A stretch of 6,365 nt of DNA from an uncultured Eubacteriales bacterium (GTDB lineage Bacteria; Bacillota; Clostridia; Oscillospirales; Acutalibacteraceae), in NCBI GenBank assembly GCA_934615635.1, contig CAKTTT010000138.1:1-6365 (forward strand). The letters are read 5' to 3'. The notes beneath the pieces are model-generated. The model did not search any database. It was not told the origin of the DNA and was given only the letters and a program-made list of their open reading frames with translations. Each line of letters opens with the position of its first letter. Position 1 is the first letter of the stretch. The translations under genes were made by a program, and so were the position numbers. This document shows, piece after piece, positions 1 through 5,126 of this stretch.

Positions 1-689
1 GGATGGAGCTGGCGCGCTCCGGTGAGGAGATAGACAGAGCCCTATCGGCGGGACGCTGCGCCGCCATCCTGGCGGTGGAGGGAGGATCCGCCTTGGCGGG
101 GAGCGTGGAGCCTATCCGGGAGCTGGCCGAGCGGGGCGTCCGCATCCTCACCCTGACCTGGAACGGAGAAAACGAGCTGGGCTTCGGCTCCGGCTGCGGA
201 GAAGCCGCCGGACTCAAGCCCTTCGGCCGTCAGGCGGTGAAGGAGCTGGCGCGGCGGGGCATCGTGCCGGATGTTTCCCACCTCAACGAGCGGGGGTTCT
301 GGGACGTAGCGGAGCTGGCGGAGGGCCCTTTTATCGCCAGCCACAGCGTATCGGCGGCGGTCTGCCCCCACCCCCGCAACTTGAAGGACGACCAGTTCGC
401 CCTGATACGGGACAGGGGCGGCCTGGTGGGATTGAATCTGTGCGGCAGCCAACTGGGGGAGCAGAGCTTCCAGCAGTTGGAACGACACCTGGAGCATTAT
501 TTATCCCTGGGAGGGGAGCATACGGTGGCCTTCGGGTGTGATTTCGACGGCACGGACCTGCCGGAAGAATGGGGCGGGATCCAGGTGATGGAGCGGCTGT
601 ACGGTTATCTATGTCGCAAAAATTACGATGCCGCCTGTCTGGACCGCCTGTTTTTCAGTAATTGCAACGATTTTTTTCATCGGCTTTGA
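1..689 (+). CDS. Membrane dipeptidase (peptidase family M19), 3' part
   Basis: This is the C-terminal part of a zinc dipeptidase of the renal-dipeptidase (M19) family, which hydrolyses dipeptides, often including D-amino-acid forms. About 228 residues are visible; the family usually has 310 or more, and the N-terminal HxD zinc motif is missing, so the gene begins left of the window and the ATG at base 3 is probably internal. Counting from that ATG, visible motifs are VEGG (E26, bridging zinc ligand), DVSHL (H93, zinc), ASHS (H114, zinc), CPHPRNL (121-127) and GCDFDG (D180, matching the substrate-binding Asp of the human enzyme). The position of the human catalytic-site His152 reads Trp (LTLTWN, W53), which I recall as common in Firmicutes homologues. 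The reading frame is intact to a TGA at 687-689. No signal peptide can be judged without the N-terminus. Family assignment is firm; substrate is unknown. Confidence 0.9.
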   Translation, partial: MELARSGEEIDRALSAGRCAAILAVEGGSALAGSVEPIRELAERGVRILTLTWNGENELGFGSGCGEAAGLKPFGRQAVKELARRGIVPDVSHLNERGFWDVAELAEGPFIASHSVSAAVCPHPRNLKDDQFALIRDRGGLVGLNLCGSQLGEQSFQQLERHLEHYLSLGGEHTVAFGCDFDGTDLPEEWGGIQVMERLYGYLCRKNYDAACLDRLFFSNCNDFFHRL

Positions 690-714
690 CAAGGCGGAAC
701 AGATGGTTTAGTAT
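686..714 (+). promoter_or_regulatory. Probable sigma-A promoter of thrC
   Basis: A perfect -35 box TTGACA (686-691) is followed after 17 bases by TAGTAT (709-714), which matches the -10 consensus at four of six positions. The -35 box overlaps the TGA stop of the upstream dipeptidase gene. Transcription would start near 721, giving a leader of about 45 bases before thrC. Position and spacing fit a housekeeping promoter; it is predicted by eye only. No T-box or other long leader structure fits in so short a space. Confidence 0.6.
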
Positions 715-765
715 GGAAGCAGCCGCTTTAGGCGGGTTTCTCCGGAATATGGGAGGCAAAAGAAA

Positions 766-2265
766 ATGACGTATACCAGCACACGAGACAATCAGGCGGC
801 CGTTTCCGCCGCCGAGGCGATTACCCGCGGGATTTCCCCTGAGGGCGGGCTGTTTGTCCCCTCCTCCATTCCCGCGCTGACGATGGAGGAAATCCAGGCG
901 CTGGCCGGCCGCTCTTATCCGGAGCGCGCCGACGCCGTATTGGGAAAATATCTGACGGATTTTACCCGGGAGGAGGTGGCCGCCTGCACGGCCGCCGCTT
1001 ATTCGCCGGAGCATTTCCGCGCGCCGGAGATCGCGCCGTTGCGGGAGCTGGAGGAAGGCGTCCATATTCTGGAGTTGTGGCACGGTCCCACCTGCGCTTT
1101 CAAGGATATGGCGCTGCAGATTCTTCCCCATTTGATGCGGGTATCCGCCGGAAAAACACTGGACGGCAAGGAGATCGTCATTCTGGTGGCCACCTCCGGC
1201 GACACGGGCAAGGCGGCGCTGGAGGGCTTCCGGGACGCTGCCGGCACCCGTATCCTGGTGTTTTATCCGGAGGACGGCGTCAGTCCCATGCAGAAGCTGC
1301 AGATGACCACCCAGGATGGGGATAATGTGGCGGTCTGCGCCATCAGAGGCAACTTCGACGACGCCCAGACCGGGGTCAAAGCGATCTTCACCGATCCGAT
1401 CGTAGGGGAAAAGCTGAAGGAACACCATATGCTGTTTTCCAGCGCCAATTCCATCAACTGGGGACGGCTGGCGCCGCAGATCGTGTATTATATTTCCGCT
1501 TACAGCGATCTGATCAGGACGGATAAGATCCGGCCGGGAGATCCCATCAATATCGTGGTCCCCACGGGGAACTTCGGCAATATTCTGGCGGCGTATTACG
1601 CGGGGAAGATGGGCCTGCCCATCCGCCGACTGATCTGCGCCTCCAACCGTAACCGGGTGCTGACGGATTTCATCCGTACCGGCGTTTACGACCGCAACCG
1701 GGATTTCTACACCACCACCTCGCCCTCCATGGATATTCTCATTTCCTCCAATCTGGAGCGGCTGCTCTACGATCTGTCCGGCGGCGATGCGGCGGAAATC
1801 CGCGGCATGATGGCTTCTCTGGCGAAGGAGGGGCGTTATCAGGTGACGGAGGGAATGCGGGAGGCGATTCAGTCGCAGTTCTCCGCCGGCTGGTGCGACG
1901 ACCGGCAGACGGCGGAGGCCATCGCCGATACCTTCCGCCGCCACGGATATTTGCTGGATACCCACACGGCGGTGGCGATGCATGTATACCGGGAATACCG
2001 CCGGGAGACGGGGGACGACACGCCGGCGGTCATCGCTTCCACGGCCAATCCCTATAAATTCGCCGCCAGTGTGCTGGAGGCTTTGGGAGATGGGTGCGGA
2101 GAAGGGGATGAGTTTGCGCGGTTGGAGGAGCTGGAAAGGAAAACCGGCTGCCCGGTTCCGCCGCCCCTTGCCGCGCTGCGCGGCAAGGCTCCCCGCTTTA
2201 CAGGTGTGTGTGACAGGGAAGGCATGAGAGAAGTGGTGTACTCCATGCTGCATATCGCGGAATAA
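766..2265 (+). CDS. thrC: Threonine synthase
   Basis: A cytoplasmic PLP enzyme that converts O-phosphohomoserine to L-threonine and phosphate, the last step of threonine synthesis. The 499-residue protein shows the family motifs in order: HGPTCAFKD at 106-114 with K113 as the PLP-binding lysine, ATSGDTGKAAL at 142-152, PTGNFGN at 266-272 (phosphate-binding loop) and STANPYKF at 425-432. The N-terminal TRGISPEGGLFVP segment is typical of the long, E. coli-like class of ThrC rather than the short class. The start is set by GGGAGG at 751-756, nine bases before the ATG. It follows the dipeptidase by 76 bases with its own likely promoter, and precedes the phosphoesterase gene by 15 bases, suggesting co-transcription with that gene. 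No homoserine pathway genes (hom, thrB) are visible nearby, so the rest of the pathway must lie elsewhere. No defect is seen. Confidence 0.97.
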   Translation: MTYTSTRDNQAAVSAAEAITRGISPEGGLFVPSSIPALTMEEIQALAGRSYPERADAVLGKYLTDFTREEVAACTAAAYSPEHFRAPEIAPLRELEEGVHILELWHGPTCAFKDMALQILPHLMRVSAGKTLDGKEIVILVATSGDTGKAALEGFRDAAGTRILVFYPEDGVSPMQKLQMTTQDGDNVAVCAIRGNFDDAQTGVKAIFTDPIVGEKLKEHHMLFSSANSINWGRLAPQIVYYISAYSDLIRTDKIRPGDPINIVVPTGNFGNILAAYYAGKMGLPIRRLICASNRNRVLTDFIRTGVYDRNRDFYTTTSPSMDILISSNLERLLYDLSGGDAAEIRGMMASLAKEGRYQVTEGMREAIQSQFSAGWCDDRQTAEAIADTFRRHGYLLDTHTAVAMHVYREYRRETGDDTPAVIASTANPYKFAASVLEALGDGCGEGDEFARLEELERKTGCPVPPPLAALRGKAPRFTGVCDREGMREVVYSMLHIAE

Positions 2266-2270
2266 CCGGC

Positions 2271-2275
2271 GGAGG
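2271..2275 (+). promoter_or_regulatory. Ribosome binding site that sets the phosphoesterase start
   Basis: GGAGG here lies five bases before the ATG at 2281. An in-frame GTG at 2275 overlaps the last base of this site and so cannot be its start. The ATG at 2281 is therefore chosen. Confidence 0.8.
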
Positions 2276-2280
2276 TGTGT

Positions 2281-2967
2281 ATGGCTGTTTACGCCATTGC
2301 CGATTTGCATCTGTCTTTCGGCGCGGATAAACCGATGGATGTGTTCTCCGGCTGGAACGACCATGCGCAGCGGCTGGAAAAGAATTGGCGGGCCCTGGTG
2401 GAGGAAGGGGACACGGTCATCCTTCCCGGAGATATTTCCTGGGGAATGTCGCTGGAACAGGCGGGGGCGGATTTCGCCTTTATCCACCGCCTTCCCGGCC
2501 GGAAGATCCTGCTGAAGGGAAACCACGATTATTGGTGGACCACCCGAAAAAAGATGGATGCGTTTTTTCAGGAAAAGGGCTGGGATTCGCTGCATATTCT
2601 GCATAACGACGCTTACAAGGCGGAAGGGATCGCCGTGTGCGGTACCAGAGGCTGGTTCTACGACGCGGAGGCGGACGCTGATAAGAAGATCCTGCTGCGG
2701 GAGGTGGGGCGGCTGCGCTCTTCCATCCAGGCTGCCCGGGCGCTGGGCGGGGAGCCGGTGGTGTTTCTCCATTATCCGCCCGTTTTCGCCGACACCGTGT
2801 GCCCGGAGATATGGGAGGAGCTGCTCCGGCAGGGAATCCGGCGCTGTTATTACGGCCATATCCACGGCTATGGAATCCGCAGCGCCTTCAACGGGGAAAA
2901 AGAGGGGATACGCCTCAAGCTGATCTCGGCGGATGCCCTGTCCTTCGCCCCTTTGCGGATTTCCTGA
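2281..2967 (+). CDS. Metallophosphoesterase, COG1768-like, substrate unknown
   Basis: A 228-residue calcineurin-like metallophosphoesterase. It has the full set of metal-binding motifs of the superfamily: DLH (D8, H10), GDISW (G50, D51), GNHDYWW (N81, H82, D83), HYPP (H164) and YGHIHG (H193, H195). The wording of these motifs, with DLHLSFGADKPMDVF at the N-terminus, fits the predicted phosphohydrolases grouped as COG1768, as I remember that family. These are small soluble proteins; no signal peptide or membrane segment is seen here. Their physiological substrate is not established to my knowledge. The gene follows thrC by 15 bases with a close ribosome site, so it is probably translated from the thrC transcript. 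The next gene, tig, has its own likely promoter. Active-site residues look complete, so a working enzyme is expected. Whether it acts on a nucleotide, a protein or another phosphoester cannot be told from the sequence. Confidence 0.9.
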   Translation: MAVYAIADLHLSFGADKPMDVFSGWNDHAQRLEKNWRALVEEGDTVILPGDISWGMSLEQAGADFAFIHRLPGRKILLKGNHDYWWTTRKKMDAFFQEKGWDSLHILHNDAYKAEGIAVCGTRGWFYDAEADADKKILLREVGRLRSSIQAARALGGEPVVFLHYPPVFADTVCPEIWEELLRQGIRRCYYGHIHGYGIRSAFNGEKEGIRLKLISADALSFAPLRIS

Positions 2968-3017
2968 AGCTTTTGTGTCTTTTCCAGAAGAAATTTACTG
3001 TAAATTCATAAAAAGCT
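2968..3017. repeat. Nested inverted repeats after the phosphoesterase gene
   Basis: AGCTTTT (2968-2974) and AAAAGCT (3011-3017) form a 7-base inverted repeat that encloses a second, perfect one. The inner pair is AATTTAC (2992-2998), one central base, then GTAAATT (3000-3006). With a one-base centre the inner repeat cannot fold as an RNA hairpin in full, so a DNA-binding site is more likely than a stem. There is no T-run after a GC-rich stem, so this is not a standard intrinsic terminator. Confidence 0.5.
2992..3006. promoter_or_regulatory. Candidate operator: 7-1-7 palindrome upstream of tig promoter
   Basis: A perfect 15-base palindrome, AATTTAC-T-GTAAATT, centred about 46 bases before the tig -10 box. 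The 7-1-7 layout is that of Fur-family sites (Fur, PerR, Zur), but the bases do not match the consensus sites of those regulators that I know. It is AT-rich in a GC-rich setting, which raises the chance of both protein binding and coincidence. The regulator is unassigned. Confidence 0.35.
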
Positions 3018-3047
3018 CTGGCGTGGATTTGATCCTTGTGATATAAT
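3018..3047 (+). promoter_or_regulatory. Probable extended -10 promoter of tig
   Basis: A perfect TATAAT (3042-3047) is preceded by TG at 3039-3040 with one base between, the extended -10 form TGnTATAAT. The best -35 candidate is CTGGCG (3018-3023) at 18 bases, matching three of six consensus positions, as expected where an extended -10 compensates. Transcription should begin near 3054, about 35 bases before the tig ATG. Confidence 0.75.
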
Positions 3048-3050
3048 AAT

Positions 3051-3063
3051 TTGCATTGTGCAA
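3051..3063. repeat. Short dyad at the predicted tig transcript start
   Basis: TTGCA (3051-3055) and TGCAA (3059-3063) are perfect inverted repeats with three bases between. They straddle the predicted start of transcription. This may be an operator, a small 5' hairpin of the mRNA, or chance. Confidence 0.3.
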
Positions 3064-3073
3064 GCAGGAGATT

Positions 3074-3079
3074 AGGAGG
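3074..3079 (+). promoter_or_regulatory. Ribosome binding site that sets the tig start
   Basis: A perfect AGGAGG nine bases before the ATG at 3089. The frame stays open upstream to a TTG at 3056, but that codon has no ribosome site and lies at the predicted transcript start, so the ATG at 3089 is chosen. Confidence 0.85.
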
Positions 3080-3088
3080 AAGTTGAAC

Positions 3089-4375
3089 ATGAGTCTGAAA
3101 AGTGCGACGCAAAAGGAAACCAACCGGATCGAGCTGGATATCGAGGTGGATGCCGCCACCTTCGAGGCGGCCGTCAATAAGGCTTATAAAAAGAACATAG
3201 GGCGGATGTCCGTTCCCGGCTTCCGGAAGGGGAAGGCTCCCCGGCATCTGGTGGAAAAGATGTACGGCGAGGGCGTGTTCTACGAGGACGCGATGAACGA
3301 CGTGTATCCCTCCGCTTTGGATGCCGCGGTGATCGAGTCGGGGTATGAATATGTGGAGGATAAGATCGACCTGGACGTGGTTTCCGTGGGGAAGGACGGC
3401 CTGAACTTCAAGGCGGTCATCACGGTGAAGCCGGAGGTGCAGGTGGGAAAATACAAGGGCCTGAAAGCCGCCAAAAAGGCGGAGCCGGTGACCGACGAGG
3501 ATATCGACGGGGAGCTCAAGAAGCTGCAGGAGCGCAACTCCCGTCTGGTGACGGCGGAGGGCCGTCCCGCCGCAGAGGGCGATACGGTCACCTTCGATTT
3601 CGACGGCTATGTGGATGGCCAGCCCTTCGACGGCGGCAAGGCGGAGAACTACACCCTGGTGCTGGGTTCCCATCAGTTTATCCCCGGCTTCGAGGAGCAG
3701 ATTGTCGGTAAGAATATGGATGAGGAATTCGACGTGGAGGTCACCTTCCCGGAGGATTACCATGCCGAGGAACTGGCGGGCAAGCCGGCGGTGTTCAAGT
3801 GCAAGCTCCATGAAATCAAGGTCAAGGAGCTGCCGGAGCTCAACGACGATCTGGCTAAGGACGCCAGCGAGTTTGATACCCTGGAGGAGCTGAAAAAGGA
3901 TCTGAAGGATAAGCTCACCCATCAGCGGGAGCACGCGGCGGAGGATGCTTTTGAGACCGCCCTGCTGGATCAGTTGGCGGAGGGCTTGCAGGCAGAGATT
4001 CCGGAAGCGATGTATGAGAACCGGATCAACGACAGCGTACGGGAATTTGAATATCGCCTCCAGTCTCAGGGGCTGAATCTGCAGACCTATCTGCAGTATA
4101 CCGGCATGGATATGGAGGCTTTCCGCAAGGGCTTCCGCGATCAGGCGGAGAAGCAGGTGAAGGTCCGGCTGGCGCTGGAAAAGATCGCCAAGCTGGAGGA
4201 AATCGCCCCCACCGCTGAGGAAATCGAGGCGGAATACGCCAAGTATGCCGAGCAGTATCAGATGGATGCCGATAAGGTCAAGGCCATCCTTCCTGAAAAG
4301 GAGCTGGTCAAGGATATGGCCGTCGGCAAGGCCATGGATCTGGTGAAGGAAGCGGCGGAGATCACCGCGGAATAA
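3089..4375 (+). CDS. tig: Trigger factor, ribosome-bound chaperone and peptidyl-prolyl isomerase
   Basis: Trigger factor binds the ribosome near the peptide exit tunnel and shields and folds emerging chains. The 428-residue length fits the family (E. coli protein 432). Domains in order: an N-terminal ribosome-binding domain with the signature GFRKGKAP at 44-51; an FKBP-type prolyl isomerase domain at about 155-245, with GDTVTFDFDGYVDGQPFDGG beginning near 164 and FIPGFE at 197-202; and a helical, charged C-terminal chaperone domain from about 250 to the end. All parts are intact. It is preceded by a likely promoter of its own and followed, after 116 bases containing a long hairpin, by clpP. 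The link with clpP and clpX is a common bacterial arrangement that joins folding of new proteins to quality-control degradation. Confidence 0.98.
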   Translation: MSLKSATQKETNRIELDIEVDAATFEAAVNKAYKKNIGRMSVPGFRKGKAPRHLVEKMYGEGVFYEDAMNDVYPSALDAAVIESGYEYVEDKIDLDVVSVGKDGLNFKAVITVKPEVQVGKYKGLKAAKKAEPVTDEDIDGELKKLQERNSRLVTAEGRPAAEGDTVTFDFDGYVDGQPFDGGKAENYTLVLGSHQFIPGFEEQIVGKNMDEEFDVEVTFPEDYHAEELAGKPAVFKCKLHEIKVKELPELNDDLAKDASEFDTLEELKKDLKDKLTHQREHAAEDAFETALLDQLAEGLQAEIPEAMYENRINDSVREFEYRLQSQGLNLQTYLQYTGMDMEAFRKGFRDQAEKQVKVRLALEKIAKLEEIAPTAEEIEAEYAKYAEQYQMDADKVKAILPEKELVKDMAVGKAMDLVKEAAEITAE

Positions 4376-4394
4376 TTGCGAGAAATCCGACTAA

Positions 4395-4454
4395 AAAACA
4401 TTTTCCCGTCAATACTGAAAGCTGTTGCGCGGCTTTTTGGCGGGAAAATGTTTT
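4395..4454. terminator. Long hairpin between tig and clpP: possible terminator or processing site
   Basis: The arms at 4395-4412 and 4437-4454 pair over 18 positions, with only one G-U pair (4409 with 4440). A second stem inside joins 4418-4424 to 4430-4436 with a five-base loop. On the + strand the helix ends in TTTT then CG, a weak T-run, so termination after tig would be partial at best. On the - strand the same helix is followed by six T, a better terminator, yet no - strand gene is near. It could equally be an mRNA-stabilising or processing hairpin that sets different levels of tig and clpP. The structure is certain from base pairing; its role is inferred. Confidence 0.7.
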
Positions 4455-4475
4455 CGTGTCTCCATTTAACTTATG

Positions 4476-4484
4476 AAAGGCGGG
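4476..4484 (+). promoter_or_regulatory. Weak ribosome binding site of clpP
   Basis: AAAGGCGGG ends seven bases before the ATG at 4492; it resembles AGGAGG with a C in the middle. A second in-frame ATG at 4501 would be 16 bases away, too far, so 4492 is preferred. This site is visibly poorer than those of tig and clpX. Confidence 0.55.
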
Positions 4485-4491
4485 TCAATCA

Positions 4492-5085
4492 ATGGAAAAG
4501 ATGAGCAGTTTGGTTCCTTATGTCGTGGAGCAAACCAGCCGCGGCGAGCGGAGTTATGATATCTTCTCCCGGTTGCTCAACGACCGGATCGTGATTCTCT
4601 CCGATGAAGTCAACGATGTCACCGCGTCCCTGATCGTGGCGCAGCTTCTGTATTTGGAAGGCCAGGATCCAGATAAGGACATCCATCTGTATATCAACAG
4701 CCCCGGCGGTTCCATCACCTCCGGCATGGCGATTTACGACACCATGAACTATATCCGGTGCGATGTTTCCACCATCTGCATCGGCATGGCGGCCAGCATG
4801 GGATCCTTCCTGCTGGCGGCCGGCGCCAAGGGCAAGCGGCTGGCGCTGCCCAACAGCGAGATCATGATCCATCAGCCGCTGGGCGGCGCTCAGGGCCAGG
4901 CCAGCGATATCAAGATTCATGCGGATCATATCCTGTTTATCCGTGGCCGGATGAACAGGCTGCTGTCGGAAATGACCGGCCAGCCGCTGGAGGTCATCGA
5001 GAGAGATACCGAGCGCGACAACTTCATGACGGCGGAAAATGCGGTAAAATATGGTCTGGTGGACAAGGTCATTGATAAACGCTGA
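4492..5085 (+). CDS. clpP: ATP-dependent Clp protease, proteolytic subunit
   Basis: ClpP is the serine peptidase that forms a two-ring, 14-subunit chamber and degrades proteins fed by ClpX or other Clp ATPases. The 197-residue protein has the catalytic triad S102 (in GMAASMGS), H127 (in MIHQPLGG) and D176 (in RDTERD), with spacing 25 and 49 as in the Bacillus and Staphylococcus enzymes. INSPGGS (68-74) is also present. The N-terminus (EKMSSLVPYVVEQTSRGER) lacks the longer propeptide of E. coli ClpP and is about four residues longer than Bacillus ClpP; the ATG at 4501 would give the shorter form. clpX follows after 41 bases, so the two probably share a transcript. I see no good sigma-A promoter between the upstream hairpin and the start codon, so transcription may continue from tig. 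It is intact and typical. Confidence 0.98.
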   Translation: MEKMSSLVPYVVEQTSRGERSYDIFSRLLNDRIVILSDEVNDVTASLIVAQLLYLEGQDPDKDIHLYINSPGGSITSGMAIYDTMNYIRCDVSTICIGMAASMGSFLLAAGAKGKRLALPNSEIMIHQPLGGAQGQASDIKIHADHILFIRGRMNRLLSEMTGQPLEVIERDTERDNFMTAENAVKYGLVDKVIDKR

Positions 5086-5112
5086 TTGTCGTCATTCTGA
5101 ATTGAAGGAAAA

Positions 5113-5118
5113 AGGAGG
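5113..5118 (+). promoter_or_regulatory. Strong ribosome binding site of clpX
   Basis: AGGAGG, within AAAGGAGG, lies eight bases before the ATG at 5127 and fixes the clpX start. Confidence 0.85.
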
Positions 5119-5126
5119 CGTTGACA

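Noticed and set aside
723..735. Small GC hairpin CCGC/GCGG in the thrC leader
   Set aside because: Only four GC pairs plus a wobble, with a three-base T-run; too weak to call a terminator or attenuator.
655..2865. A 736-codon open frame on the - strand across thrC and the phosphoesterase
   Set aside because: Its codons are exact reverse complements of the sense codons, so a stop needs a sense TTA, CTA or TCA codon, which this GC-rich genome avoids. Both sense genes are in the same phase, which lets the shadow run through both. The translation resembles no family I know, and the sense genes are certain.
2915..3934. A 339-codon open frame on the - strand over the start of tig
   Set aside because: It has the same codon register as tig, so the same codon-bias explanation applies; it also runs across the tig promoter.
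4376..4491. CIRCE (HrcA) operator or good sigma-A promoter for clpP
   Set aside because: No TTAGCACTC-type dyad is present. Possible -10 boxes (TTTAAC at 4465, TATGAA at 4472) have no acceptable -35 partner, and the second overlaps the ribosome site.
4489..4929. A 146-codon open frame on the - strand inside clpP
   Set aside because: It is in the reverse-complement register of clpP and is a shadow.
5121..5126. TTGACA just before the clpX start codon
   Set aside because: The sequence 17 bases downstream (TACCAG) is a poor -10 box, and a transcript from it would begin inside clpX.
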